Assembly (NCBI RefSeq): GCF_000718135.1
Contig: NZ_JOEM01000021.1
Span: 123,314 to 187,313 of the forward strand
DNA: 64,000 bases
Direction: 5' to 3'
Origin: Streptomyces cyaneofuscatus
GTDB taxonomy: Bacteria > Actinomycetota > Actinomycetes > Streptomycetales > Streptomycetaceae
Part shown: positions 9,184 to 18,087 of the stretch, one piece after another
Layout: every line of letters begins with the position of its first letter
Numbering within the stretch: the first letter of the stretch is position 1
The notes under the pieces: generated by a model
Databases searched by the model: none
The model's input: the letters and a program-made list of their open reading frames with translations, nothing else
Told to the model about the DNA's origin: nothing
Translations under genes and position numbers: made by a program

Positions 9184-9815
9184 GGTCCCGCAAGGAACTC
9201 GACGCCGAACTCGACGGCGCCGCCCGCGCCTGGCTCGACGAGGCCCTGGCCGAAGCCGCACACGCGGCAACAGAGGACGTCACGGCCGAGGCCTCCCCGT
9301 ACGCCTCCCCTCCCTGGGAACTCCGCTACGCCGCCGCCGGCCGTCACTGCGGACCGGCCCACGCCGACTCCGTACGCTCCCTCCTGCTCATCGAGGCCCG
9401 CGCCCCGCTGTCTTCCGTCACCCGGCTCTACGAACAGGGCACCGCCGCCGAACGCCGCGCCGTCCTGCTCACCCTGCACCGCCTCGCCCTCGACTCCACC
9501 GCTCTCCCACTCGTCGAGGACGCCCTGCGCGCCAACGACACCCGGCTGGTTGCTGCCGCCGTCGGCCCGTACGCCGCGGCCCACCTCGATCCGCACGCCT
9601 GGCGCCACGCCGTACTGAAGTGCCTGTTCACCGGGGTGCCGCTGACCGCCGTCGCCCGGCTCGACGAGCGGGCCCGAGGGGACGCCGAACTCGCCCGCAT
9701 GCTGAGCGACTTCGCCGCCGAGCGGACCGCCGCCGGCCGTGACGTCCCGGCCGACCTGCGCACCGCACTCACTCTCACCGAGATCGCCCCCGCCGCCCCC
9801 ACGGAGGAGTCCTGA
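9177..9815 (+). CDS. eboA: EboA family protein
   Basis: The protein is 212 aa. The start is taken as GTG at 9177, which overlaps the end of the preceding gene by seven bases; the upstream open frame there is antisense-like shadow. It is predicted all-helical. The block ANDTRLVAAAVGPYAAAHL and the following LKCLFTGVPL (about residues 121-158) is the most recognisable signature of the EboA family. EboA has no assigned biochemical activity; in cyanobacteria ebo genes are needed to move a scytonemin precursor to the periplasm, and in Pseudomonas a related cluster affects grazing nematodes. No signal peptide is present. Confidence 0.75.
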   Translation: MLRSRKELDAELDGAARAWLDEALAEAAHAATEDVTAEASPYASPPWELRYAAAGRHCGPAHADSVRSLLLIEARAPLSSVTRLYEQGTAAERRAVLLTLHRLALDSTALPLVEDALRANDTRLVAAAVGPYAAAHLDPHAWRHAVLKCLFTGVPLTAVARLDERARGDAELARMLSDFAAERTAAGRDVPADLRTALTLTEIAPAAPTEES

Positions 9816-10663
9816 TGCGCATCTTCGACCCCCACATCCACATGACGTCCCGGACCACGGACGACTATCAGGCGATGTACGACGCGGGCGTCCGCGCCCT
9901 GGTCGAACCCTCCTTCTGGCTCGGCCAGCCCCGCACCTCGCCCGCCAGCTTCTTCGACTACTTCGACGCGCTCCTCGGCTGGGAGCCCTTCCGCGCCTCC
10001 CAGTACGGCATCGCGCACCACTGCACGCTCGCCCTCAACCCCAAGGAGGCGAACGACCCCCGCTGCACCCCCGTCCTGGACGCCCTGCCGCGCTATCTGG
10101 TGAAGGACTCCGTCGTCGCCGTCGGCGAGATCGGCTACGACTCCATGACCCCGGCCGAGGACCACGCGCTGGCCGCCCAGCTCCAGCTCGCCGCCGATCA
10201 CGGGCTCCCCGCCCTCGTCCACACCCCGCACCGCGACAAGCTCGCCGGTCTGCACCGCACCATCGACGTCATCCGCGAATCGAACCTCCCCCCGGAGTTC
10301 GTCCTGCTCGACCATCTCAACGAGACCACCGTAAAGGCCGCCACTGACAGTGGCTGCTGGGCCGGGTTCTCCATCTACCCGGACACCAAGATGGACGAGG
10401 ACCGCATGGTCACGATCCTCCGGAACCACGGCACGGAGAAGATCCTCGTCAACTCCGCCGCCGACTGGGGGAAGAGCGACCCGCTCAAAACCCGCAAGGT
10501 CGCCGACGCGATGCTGAAGGCCGGATGCCCCGAGGACGACGTCGACCAGGTCCTGTGGCGCAACCCGGTCGCGTTCTACGGCCAGAGCGGCCGCCTCCAC
10601 CTGGACACCCCCGCCCCCGACGCACTCCACGAGGGCAACTCCATCCTGCGCGGCGGGGAGTGA
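9815..10663 (+). CDS. eboB: TatD-family metal-dependent hydrolase (EboB-like)
   Basis: The protein is 282 aa. ATG at 9815 overlaps the TGA of eboA by one base and has GGAGG upstream (9803-9807). It is an amidohydrolase barrel with all metal positions: DPHIHM at residues 5-10, GEIGYD (about 106-111), VHTPHRDK (about 132-139), LLDHLNE (about 167-173) and NSAADWG (about 211-217). TatD relatives are nucleases or small-molecule hydrolases; the EboB branch sits only in ebo clusters, so a small-molecule substrate is more likely. The next gene starts five bases after its stop. Confidence 0.8.
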   Translation: MRIFDPHIHMTSRTTDDYQAMYDAGVRALVEPSFWLGQPRTSPASFFDYFDALLGWEPFRASQYGIAHHCTLALNPKEANDPRCTPVLDALPRYLVKDSVVAVGEIGYDSMTPAEDHALAAQLQLAADHGLPALVHTPHRDKLAGLHRTIDVIRESNLPPEFVLLDHLNETTVKAATDSGCWAGFSIYPDTKMDEDRMVTILRNHGTEKILVNSAADWGKSDPLKTRKVADAMLKAGCPEDDVDQVLWRNPVAFYGQSGRLHLDTPAPDALHEGNSILRGGE

Positions 10664-10667
10664 AGCC

Positions 10668-11882
10668 ATGCGCTTCCGCCACCCGGACGGCTCGATCGTC
10701 CACCTCTCCTACTGCACCAACGTCCACCCCGCCGAAACGCTGGACGGCGTCCGCGCCCAGCTCCGCGACCACTGCGAACCCGTACGCCGCCGCCTCGGCC
10801 GGGACCGGCTCGGCATCGGCCTCTGGCTCGCCCGGGACGCCGCCCGCGCCCTGATCAACGACCCCGCCGAACTCCGCGCGCTCCGCGCCGAGCTGGACAG
10901 CCGGGGCCTGGAAGTGGTCACCCTCAACGGCTTCCCGTACGAGGGTTTCGGAGCCGACGAGGTCAAGTACCGGGTCTACCGCCCGGACTGGACCGAACCC
11001 GAACGCCTCGCCCACACCACCGACCTGGCCCGCCTCCTGGCCGCCCTGCTCCCCGACGACGTCACCGAAGGCACCATCTCCACGCTCCCGCTGGCCTGGC
11101 GCACCCCGTACGCCACCGACCCCGGGGCGGCCCGCACCGCACGCGCCGCCCTCACCACGCTCGCCCAGCGCCTGGACGCGCTGGCCGAACTCACCGGCAA
11201 GTCGATCCGGATTGGCCTCGAACCCGAGCCGGGCTGCACGGTGGAGACCACCGCCGACGCCATCGCCCCGCTCACCGACGTCGGCCACGAACGCATCGGC
11301 ATCTGCGTCGACACCTGCCACCTCGCCACCTCCTTCGAGGACCCGGACACTGCGCTCGACGCCCTGACCGCGGCGGGCATCCCGGTGGTCAAGTCCCAGC
11401 TCTCCGCCGCCCTGCACGCCGAACACCCCCACCTCCCCGAGGTCCGCACCGCGCTCGCCGCCTTCGCCGAGCCGCGCTTCCTGCACCAGACCCGTACGCT
11501 TCCCCAAGCTCTCGAACCGACTCGACCAGGGGAGATCCCACTCGCCGCCGGGCTGCGCGGCACCGACGACCTGGACGAGGCCGTCGCCGGCAGCGCACTC
11601 CCGGACTCCACCCCCTGGCGGGCCCACTTCCACGTACCGCTGCACGCGCCGCCCGCGCCGCCGCTCACCTCCACGCTCCCCGTGCTCCGCGCCACGCTCG
11701 CCCGGCTCGTCGGGGGACCGGTCCCGCTGACCCGGCACCTGGAGGTGGAGACGTACACCTGGCAGGCGCTGCCCGCCGAACTGCGGCCCCGCACCCGTAC
11801 CCAACTCGCCGACGGCATCGCCGCCGAACTCACCCTCGCCCGCGACCTCCTGGTCGACCTCGGCCTCAAGGAGCTGCCATGA
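10668..11882 (+). CDS. eboE: metabolite traffic protein EboE (TIM barrel)
   Basis: The protein is 404 aa. ATG at 10668. The N-terminus has the EboE-type HLSYCTNVHP segment (about 12-21), followed by a xylose-isomerase-like barrel with IGLEPEPGCTVE (about 183-194), ICVDTCHLATSFED (about 211-224) and, near the end, RHLEVETYTW (about 357-366). It is longer than the ordinary isomerases in this operon because of a C-terminal extension. The stop overlaps the next start by four bases. Known EboE proteins belong to the ebo trafficking cluster; the exact reaction is unknown. Confidence 0.8.
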   Translation: MRFRHPDGSIVHLSYCTNVHPAETLDGVRAQLRDHCEPVRRRLGRDRLGIGLWLARDAARALINDPAELRALRAELDSRGLEVVTLNGFPYEGFGADEVKYRVYRPDWTEPERLAHTTDLARLLAALLPDDVTEGTISTLPLAWRTPYATDPGAARTARAALTTLAQRLDALAELTGKSIRIGLEPEPGCTVETTADAIAPLTDVGHERIGICVDTCHLATSFEDPDTALDALTAAGIPVVKSQLSAALHAEHPHLPEVRTALAAFAEPRFLHQTRTLPQALEPTRPGEIPLAAGLRGTDDLDEAVAGSALPDSTPWRAHFHVPLHAPPAPPLTSTLPVLRATLARLVGGPVPLTRHLEVETYTWQALPAELRPRTRTQLADGIAAELTLARDLLVDLGLKELP

Positions 11883-13309
11883 CCATGGACAGGGACAGCA
11901 CGGACAGCACGGACAGCTCACACCAGGCGCGAACGGGCCCCACCCCCCTCCTCGTCCTCGACGTCGTCGGCCTCACCCCGCAGCTCCTCGCCCACATGCC
12001 CAACCTCACGGCGCTCGGGAAACAGGGCGCGCGGGCCCCCCTCTCCACCGTCCTGCCCGCCGTCACCTGCGCCGCCCAGTCCACCTTCCTCACCGGCACG
12101 ATGCCCGCCGAACACGGCATCGTCGCCAACGGCTGGTACTTCCGCGAGCTCGGCGACGTCCTGCTCTGGCGCCAGCACAACGGGCTCGTCGAGGGCGACA
12201 AGCTCTGGGACGCGGCCCGCCGCGCCCACCCCGGCTACACCGTCGCCAACATCTGCTGGTGGTACGCGATGGGCGCCGACACCGACTGGACCGTCACCCC
12301 GCGCCCCGTCTACTACGCCGACGGCCGCAAGGAACCCGACTGCTACACCCGGCCCCCCGCCCTGCACGACGAACTGACCGACAAGCTCGGCACGTTCCCC
12401 CTCTTCCACTTCTGGGGCCCCGGCGCCGACCTGGTCTCCTCCCAGTGGATCATCGACGCCACCCGCCACATCATCGCCACCCGAACCCCCGACCTGGCTC
12501 TCTGCTATCTGCCCCACCTGGACTACGACCTCCAGCGCTACGGCCCCGACGACCCCCGCTCCCACCGGGCCGCCGCCGACCTGGACCGGGCCATCGCCCC
12601 GCTGCTGGCCGACGCCCGCGCCGAAGGCCGTACCGTCGTCGCGCTCTCCGAGTACGGCATCACCCGGGTGAGCCGCCCCGTCGACATCAACCGGGCGCTG
12701 CGTAGGGCGGGCCTGCTGGAGGTGCACACGCAGGACGGCATGGAGTACCTCGACACGATGGCCTCGTGCGCCTTCGCCGTCGCGGACCACCAGCTCGCCC
12801 ACATCTACGTACGCCGTCCCGAGGACCTGGAGGCGGTCCGGGCGGCGCTCGCGGACCTGCCCGGCATCGACCAGCTCCTGGACGACGAGGGCAAGAAGGC
12901 GCACCACCTGGACCACCCCCGCTCCGGGGAGCTGGTGGCCGTGGCGGAGAAGGACGCCTGGTTCACGTACTACTACTGGCTCGACGACGCCCGCGCCCCC
13001 GACTTCGCCCAGCTCGTCGAGATCCACCGCAAGCCCGGCTACGACCCCGTCGAGCTCTTCATGGACCCCGAGGACCCCTACGTACGGCTCAAGGCCGTCT
13101 CGGCGGTCGCGCGCAAGAAGCTCGGGATGCGCTACCGCATGGCGGTCGTCCCCCTTGACCCCTCACCTATTCGCGGCAGCCACGGCCGCCTCCCCGAGAG
13201 CGACGACGAAGGTCCGCTCATCCTCTGCTCCACCCCCCACGCGTTCACCGACCGGGTCAGGGCCACCGAGGTGAAGTCCCTGCTCCTCCAGCTTGCCGGA
13301 CTGCACTGA
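11879..13309 (+). CDS. eboF: alkaline phosphatase superfamily nucleotide pyrophosphatase/phosphodiesterase (EboF-like)
   Basis: The protein is 476 aa. ATG at 11879 overlaps the eboE stop (ATGA). The first metal Asp is in LVLDVVGLTP (about 21-30) and the nucleophile region is PAVTCAAQSTFLTG (about 61-74), followed by the conserved PAEHGIVANGW. Further metal ligands are in LPHLDYDLQRYGPD (about 211-224), SEYGITRV (about 257) and STPHAFTDR near residue 450. There is no signal peptide, so it probably works in the cytoplasm on a phosphodiester or phosphate intermediate. Ebo clusters elsewhere carry a member of this superfamily (EboF); orthology is inferred from context. Confidence 0.8.
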   Translation: MTMDRDSTDSTDSSHQARTGPTPLLVLDVVGLTPQLLAHMPNLTALGKQGARAPLSTVLPAVTCAAQSTFLTGTMPAEHGIVANGWYFRELGDVLLWRQHNGLVEGDKLWDAARRAHPGYTVANICWWYAMGADTDWTVTPRPVYYADGRKEPDCYTRPPALHDELTDKLGTFPLFHFWGPGADLVSSQWIIDATRHIIATRTPDLALCYLPHLDYDLQRYGPDDPRSHRAAADLDRAIAPLLADARAEGRTVVALSEYGITRVSRPVDINRALRRAGLLEVHTQDGMEYLDTMASCAFAVADHQLAHIYVRRPEDLEAVRAALADLPGIDQLLDDEGKKAHHLDHPRSGELVAVAEKDAWFTYYYWLDDARAPDFAQLVEIHRKPGYDPVELFMDPEDPYVRLKAVSAVARKKLGMRYRMAVVPLDPSPIRGSHGRLPESDDEGPLILCSTPHAFTDRVRATEVKSLLLQLAGLH

Positions 13310-13397
13310 CAATCCGCGTCACGCATTCCCCGTCACGCACCCGGCACCGCACCACACACCCCACGTCCCGTCAGGTCAGCAAGGGAGATACCCGAAC

Positions 13398-14486
13398 ATG
13401 AGCCGCACCTCCAAGGACACCGAACTCACCCGCAGACTGAGCCGCCGCAACATCCTCGGTGTCGCCGCCGGAGCGACCGCCGCCACGATCATCGGCACGG
13501 CGACAGCCCAGGCCGCCGACCGGGACCACGCTCAGGGCCCCGGCAAGGGCCACGGCCACGGGCATGACCACGGCCACGGTCACGGCAAGGGCAAGCCCGT
13601 CCTGCCCCCCGGCCGCCTCGGCATCCAGCTCTACAGCCTCCGCGACAAGATCTCCACGCTCGGCTTCGCCCCCGTCTTCGCCGAGCTGGAGAAGTACGGC
13701 TACGACGAGATCGAACTGGCCGGCTACACCCAGGGCTCCGCCGGCCCCATCACGCTGGCCCAGCTCAAGCGGCTGGCCAAGGACCACGGCCTCAACCCGA
13801 TCGGCAGCCACGTCGGCTACTACGACGACAACAACCCCGGCGCCTACACCTTCGCCCAGAACCTGGAGAAGGTCCTCGACGACGCCCAGGCCCTCGGCCT
13901 CAAGCACATCGGCACGGCGTCGGGCCCCTTCCGCTACGGCTCCACGGTCGACGGCTGGAAGCGGGCGGCCGACGACTTCAACACGTACGGGGCCGCCGCC
14001 CGTAAGCGCGGCATGAAGTTCTACCAGCACAACCATGCCGAGGAGTTCTCCTTCGCCACCGACAAGCCGAAGGTGCGCCTCTACGACGTCCTGCTCGCCG
14101 AGACCGATCCCGACCTGGTCTACCTGGAGATGGACATCTACTGGGCGTACTGCGCCCAGTTCCGCTTCAGCAAGCGCGCGGACGGCACCAAGGCCCCGCT
14201 CGACCCGCTGAAGTACGTCCTCAAGCACCCGAACCGCTACCCGCTCTTCCACGTCAAGGACGGCGTCCGCGACGACACGACGCGCGACGGCTACCGCATG
14301 TCGGACGTGGGCGACGGGGACATCGACTACAAGACGTTCCTGTCCGAGGTGACCGACCGGACCCACCACGGCCGGAGCTACCACCACTGGCAGGCGGAGC
14401 ACGACAACCCGGTGGAGTCGCTCGCCTTCGCCCGGAAGTCGAGCGAGCACCTGCACTCCCTGCGCGAGGGCCGCTGCGGCGACTGA
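13398..14486 (+). CDS. Tat-exported sugar phosphate isomerase/epimerase-like protein
   Basis: The protein is 362 aa. ATG at 13398 has AAGGGAG upstream (13381-13387). The N-terminus is a twin-arginine signal: RRLSRRNILGVAAGATAA, then an AQA cleavage site near residue 38. It is followed by a striking His/Gly/Lys linker (about 42-66) before the barrel begins at LGIQLYSLRDKI. Barrel ligands are visible in FYQHNHAEEFSF, YLEMDIYWAYCAQ, FHVKDGVRDD and HHWQAEHDN. It acts outside the membrane, probably on a keto- or amino-sugar product. A Tat route fits a cofactor- or metal-loaded enzyme; the His-rich linker may help capture metal. It is 88 bases downstream of the eboF-like gene and may share its transcript. 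Confidence 0.85.
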   Translation: MSRTSKDTELTRRLSRRNILGVAAGATAATIIGTATAQAADRDHAQGPGKGHGHGHDHGHGHGKGKPVLPPGRLGIQLYSLRDKISTLGFAPVFAELEKYGYDEIELAGYTQGSAGPITLAQLKRLAKDHGLNPIGSHVGYYDDNNPGAYTFAQNLEKVLDDAQALGLKHIGTASGPFRYGSTVDGWKRAADDFNTYGAAARKRGMKFYQHNHAEEFSFATDKPKVRLYDVLLAETDPDLVYLEMDIYWAYCAQFRFSKRADGTKAPLDPLKYVLKHPNRYPLFHVKDGVRDDTTRDGYRMSDVGDGDIDYKTFLSEVTDRTHHGRSYHHWQAEHDNPVESLAFARKSSEHLHSLREGRCGD

Positions 14487-14499
14487 CGCGCGCCGCGTA

Positions 14500-14541
14500 T
14501 GCCGGACCGGCGGGGCTACCCGATGCCCTGCCGGTCCGGCA
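14500..14541. terminator. bidirectional hairpin between convergent genes
   Basis: TGCCGGACCGGC (14500-14511) pairs with GCCGGTCCGGCA (14530-14541), 12 bp perfect with an 18-base loop. It lies in the 30-base gap between convergent genes and extends into the last codons of the DUF2254 gene. Confidence 0.6.
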
Positions 14542-15823
14542 GCAGCGCGAACTCCCGGTCGGCGGCCACCGGAACGGCCCGCTCCACGGCCTGGACGAGC
14601 AGGGCCCGGTGCCGTACCAGCGGGTGCTTCCGCTCCTCCGGCGCCAGCAGCAACAGATCGTCCAGCCCCGCCAGCAGCCGACGCGACACCTGGGGGCTTC
14701 CGGCCACGCACCACCGGATCTCCTCGAAGGCGAGATCCACCAGGTCCTCCCACGCCGGCCCCTCCTGCACCAGCCGCACCCGCCCCGACCGGTCCCGGTG
14801 GTGGACGGTCCCGAGGGGCAGGCGCACCACGGCCGCGAGGAACTGCACGATCCGGTCCAGGCACTGGACGGCGGTGGTCGGATCGTTCACGGACGTCGAC
14901 AGGGCCCGCAGCGCGATGTCGACAAGCTGACGCAACCCGAAAGCCAGATCCTGGTGCAGGGTGCGCTCGACCCCCACGGAGACCGTGTACCGCAGCAGGC
15001 GACGCGGCGGTACGGCGGCGCCGCCGTGGACGGCGAGCACCGGAGTCCCCGGCACCACGAAGTCCCCGATCCGGGGGATCAGCCGCAGCACCACGTCCTG
15101 CCGCCGCGCGGCCCGGACGAGCCGCGCCGTGTTCACGTCCCGCAGCACCCCGGCCCGCCCTTCGTGCACCACCCGCCCGGTCTCCGGCCCCAGCCCCTCC
15201 GGCCCGCCCGGCCCCCGGGGCATTCTGCCGAGCACCCGGAACGAGTCACGCGCGATCTTGTCCACGACCGGCCCGACCTGCATGAGCCGCAGCGTCGCGC
15301 TGACGTAGACGACGAACAGCAGCAGACTCAGCCCGACGAGCACCAGCGTGAGCATGCTCTGCAGCAACGGGACCGAGACCACCAGGCGCGGGTCCGCCTC
15401 GCTCTCGTACGAGGTCAGCACCAGCAGCGAGAACAGGAACGTCGCGAGGAACACCGTCAGCGTGACCTTGCTGATCCGGCTCCGGACGAAGATCCGCACC
15501 ACCCGGGGCGTGAGCTGCCCGCTGGCCATCTGCACCGCGACCAGCGAGATGCTGAACACCACGCCGATGAACGTCATCATGGCCGAGCTGATCGTGGTGA
15601 CGATCGTCTTCGCGTCCTGGACGAAGGAGATCAGGCTCCCGAGTTCGTCGTAGGCCTCCTCCCGCTGGAGAACCGTGACGATCTCCTCGTCCACGGCGGA
15701 CGCGGCCAGCCACAGCACGAACACACAGACGAACCCCATGGTCGGTGCGGACCAGAACGTGTCGCGCAGATGCTCGCGCAGGGGAGACAGCGGACGGGGC
15801 CGGCGGTAGCCGCGATCACTCAT
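14516..15823 (-). CDS. DUF2254 domain-containing membrane protein
   Basis: The protein is 435 aa, start placed at the ATG at 15823 (MSDRGYRRPRP); the frame is open for 48 codons further upstream but that part is unrelated in composition. Hydrophobic segments occur at about 19-40 (a tryptophan-rich segment), 67-90, 111-131 and 145-166, then a soluble C-terminal part with the conserved LRQLVDIALRALSTSVNDPT block (about 296-315), typical of DUF2254. The family has no settled function; it is a four-helix membrane protein common in actinobacteria. It is divergent from the tRNA-Leu gene. Confidence 0.8.
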   Translation of the reverse strand: MSDRGYRRPRPLSPLREHLRDTFWSAPTMGFVCVFVLWLAASAVDEEIVTVLQREEAYDELGSLISFVQDAKTIVTTISSAMMTFIGVVFSISLVAVQMASGQLTPRVVRIFVRSRISKVTLTVFLATFLFSLLVLTSYESEADPRLVVSVPLLQSMLTLVLVGLSLLLFVVYVSATLRLMQVGPVVDKIARDSFRVLGRMPRGPGGPEGLGPETGRVVHEGRAGVLRDVNTARLVRAARRQDVVLRLIPRIGDFVVPGTPVLAVHGGAAVPPRRLLRYTVSVGVERTLHQDLAFGLRQLVDIALRALSTSVNDPTTAVQCLDRIVQFLAAVVRLPLGTVHHRDRSGRVRLVQEGPAWEDLVDLAFEEIRWCVAGSPQVSRRLLAGLDDLLLLAPEERKHPLVRHRALLVQAVERAVPVAADREFALLPDRQGIG

Positions 15824-15986
15824 GGACGCGAAGGTAGCCCCGCCGCCTCCACGGACCGTGGAGGCCGCGGCCGACCGGCCCGCCGCACCGCACTGACCAC
15901 CGGATATGCAGGTGAAGGGCGCGTCGAACCCCTGGTATTGTTTTCCATGTCGCCGCGGGGAACACACCGCGAACGACAGACACCTT

Positions 15987-16071
15987 GTCCGGGTGGCGGA
16001 ATGGCAGACGCGCTAGCTTGAGGTGCTAGTGCCCTTTATCGGGCGTGGGGGTTCAAGTCCCCCCTCGGACA
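15987..16071 (+). tRNA. tRNA-Leu(GAG)
   Basis: A class II tRNA of 85 bases. The acceptor stem is GTCCGGG/CTCGGAC (one G-T pair); the anticodon arm CTAGC-TTGAGGT-GCTAG gives anticodon GAG; the long variable arm is TGCCCTTTATCGGGCG; the T arm is GGGGGTTCAAGTCCCCC. The discriminator is A; CCA is not fully encoded (ACC then G). It marks the left boundary of the accessory region. Confidence 0.95.
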
Positions 16072-16112
16072 CCGGCGGTCCAGGTACTGCGCCTCTCACC
16101 TGCGGAAACAAG

Positions 16113-16153
16113 ACATGCCTGCGCGACGGCTGGTAGCCGTGGCGCAGGCATGT
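16113..16153. terminator. long hairpin after tRNA-Leu, likely bidirectional terminator
   Basis: ACATGCCTGCGC...GCGCAGGCATGT (12 bp) continues through one G-G mismatch into ACGGCT-GGT-AGCCGT, an 18-bp stem with a 3-base loop, followed by GGGGTTTT on the plus strand. It ends tRNA transcription and may also end the convergent minus-strand gene that stops at 16189. Confidence 0.8.
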
Positions 16154-16188
16154 GGGGTTTTCAGGGGGCGGAGCGCGACGGACGTGTG

Positions 16189-18087
16189 TCACTCGCGTGG
16201 CGGAGGCTCGACCTGCTCGTTCGGAAGCGGTCGGGCCAGGGGCGGGGCGGAGGGCCCACCGGATTGGGTTGCGGCGCTCTGCGTGCCGGCTTTGCGGGGC
16301 TGGATGCCCTGGTCGCGGAGGAACCGTCGGATGGCTCTGAGGTTCGCCACGAAGATGATGACGGCATTGAGCAGGGTCTGTGCGACGCGTCCGTGCGGCA
16401 GGCGGAGCTGGGGATTGTCGATGCTGTCGAGGGCGGACTTCTTGAGGTTGCCGTTGCCGCCCTCGTTCTGACTGCGCAGTCCGGACCAGGCTTCCTGCCA
16501 CAGAGGGGTGAACAGGGGGTATTTCTGCCGCCACTTGGCCAACACGGTGCCCGGGACGGTGATGCTCTTCCCCCTGCAGATGTCGGGGTAGACAGGGGTG
16601 TCCCGCTTGGGCCTGGGGATGGTGGGCAGGGCTGCCGGGGTACGGACAGTGGGGGCGTCGAGGTCGACGACGGTGGACGGGCGTGGCTGGGGCCGGCGGT
16701 AGCAGGTGACCGTGGCGTGCGGCCCGAGGGCGGGGCACTGTCGACGCTGATCCCCTGCGGGCCCGTATTCCTTGATCTTGGCCTGGTAGTCCTTCCGGGA
16801 CTGGATCAGGTTGAGTGCGTGGGCGCGCTCCTCGTCCGTGCGGCTGTCGATGTATGTGGCGCCCGCAGTGACGAGCGGGGTGGGCATCAGCGGGCAGTAG
16901 AACTCGCCGCCGACCAGCTGCATGCCGCGGAACTCTCCCTGCCGGTCGACCTTGTCGTCGTTGTAGTGCTTCACCGCGTTGAGGCCGAGTTTCAGCAGCT
17001 GCAGATGCAGGTTGTGAGGCTTGGCCTGGGTGATGCCCCGGTCGGCGCAGAACAGGTCTTTGACCAGGCCTCGTTCGAAGGCCGGCTGGATGGCGCGCAG
17101 GGCGGCCGGGCCGGGTTCGGTGCCCGGGGTGTGAAGGATCATGCCGAGGCAGACCGCCGGGTAGGCGCCGGCGAGGTCGCCATGGCCATGGCCCGGGAAC
17201 GCAGCCATCATGGCGTAGCGGAACTCTCTCTTCTCCGGCGCCTTGGCCTTCTTCTCCTGTTCCGACTTGGTCTTGCGAGGCGCTGGCTTGTTTGCCGTGC
17301 CGCGCCGGGTGCCAGTGTTCGTGGAGGCCGCAGCTTTGCCGCTGGGCGACTTCTGCTGCGTTCCTCCCTTCACGTACATCCCGGCGGTGATCTCAAGCGA
17401 GGCCCGGTCCTGGTGGTAGTCCGGCTCTTTGCCCCAGACCGGAACCGGAGTGTCGTCGACCGCGATGTGACCAGGCCACCGAGCGAAGTCGCCGCGCCGG
17501 TAGGAAGCCATCACCGGAGCGAGAATCAGATCCTGGGCGATGGCCTCCAGGTTACGCACGGTGTCCTGGTTGTCGCGGGCATTCCACTTCCGTCGGATCT
17601 TCTTGGCCTCGCTGAGCGACAGCCGCTTGCGGCGGTCGTGTGGTGCCGGGTCGAGGCGCCGGGTCATCGAGGCCCAGGACCGGTAGACGCGTTTCGACGT
17701 CGCGTACTGGTGGTGCGCGATGCGGTCGATCTCTTCTCGGGTTGCACCCTCGGGGATGTGCAGGTCGACGTTGGGGACGTCAAGGAGGGCCTTGGACCCT
17801 GGAGACAGGGCGAAGAAGAGTGTCTCCCATGCGTCGTTGATGTTCGCGCTCTTGCCCATGTACTGCGAGAGGATCAGGCCGATCAGTACTGTGCGGAACG
17901 GGAAGCCCTTCGGGCCTGGCCGGTGCTCGCTGAAGGGAAGGCGTTCCAGTACTCCGCTGTGGCGCACGAGGTCGAAGACCTGGCTCACAACGCGGTCGCT
18001 GAGGGTACGGCCGGGGGCCTGCGGTGCAGGGCGTAAGGCGAGGCCGGTACGCCGGCAGGGTTTGTCCTCCGGGTTCTTCCTGCTCAT
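16189..18087 (-). CDS. DDE-transposase-like protein
   Basis: The protein is 632 aa; ATG at 18087 overlaps the stop of the gene upstream by four bases. A DDE triad can be proposed: Asp in HIAVDDTPVP (about 219-228), Asp in LFCADRGITQ (about 345) and Glu in RSQNEGGNGN (about 559), with the spacing of large IS-type transposases and a Lys/Arg/Pro-rich insert (about 250-290) between the first two. The N-terminal part (about 30-75) looks like a small helical DNA-binding region. It is longer than most IS transposases. Its operon partner is a tyrosine-recombinase-like gene. Whether the unit is mobile cannot be told; no flanking terminal repeats were recognised. Confidence 0.65.
   Translation of the reverse strand: MSRKNPEDKPCRRTGLALRPAPQAPGRTLSDRVVSQVFDLVRHSGVLERLPFSEHRPGPKGFPFRTVLIGLILSQYMGKSANINDAWETLFFALSPGSKALLDVPNVDLHIPEGATREEIDRIAHHQYATSKRVYRSWASMTRRLDPAPHDRRKRLSLSEAKKIRRKWNARDNQDTVRNLEAIAQDLILAPVMASYRRGDFARWPGHIAVDDTPVPVWGKEPDYHQDRASLEITAGMYVKGGTQQKSPSGKAAASTNTGTRRGTANKPAPRKTKSEQEKKAKAPEKREFRYAMMAAFPGHGHGDLAGAYPAVCLGMILHTPGTEPGPAALRAIQPAFERGLVKDLFCADRGITQAKPHNLHLQLLKLGLNAVKHYNDDKVDRQGEFRGMQLVGGEFYCPLMPTPLVTAGATYIDSRTDEERAHALNLIQSRKDYQAKIKEYGPAGDQRRQCPALGPHATVTCYRRPQPRPSTVVDLDAPTVRTPAALPTIPRPKRDTPVYPDICRGKSITVPGTVLAKWRQKYPLFTPLWQEAWSGLRSQNEGGNGNLKKSALDSIDNPQLRLPHGRVAQTLLNAVIIFVANLRAIRRFLRDQGIQPRKAGTQSAATQSGGPSAPPLARPLPNEQVEPPPRE

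Noticed and set aside
15987..16071. tRNA-Leu 3' end as an attachment site with a duplicate at the island's right end
   Set aside because: No copy of the T-arm/acceptor sequence was seen near 54.5-54.9 kb, so attL/attR are not reported.
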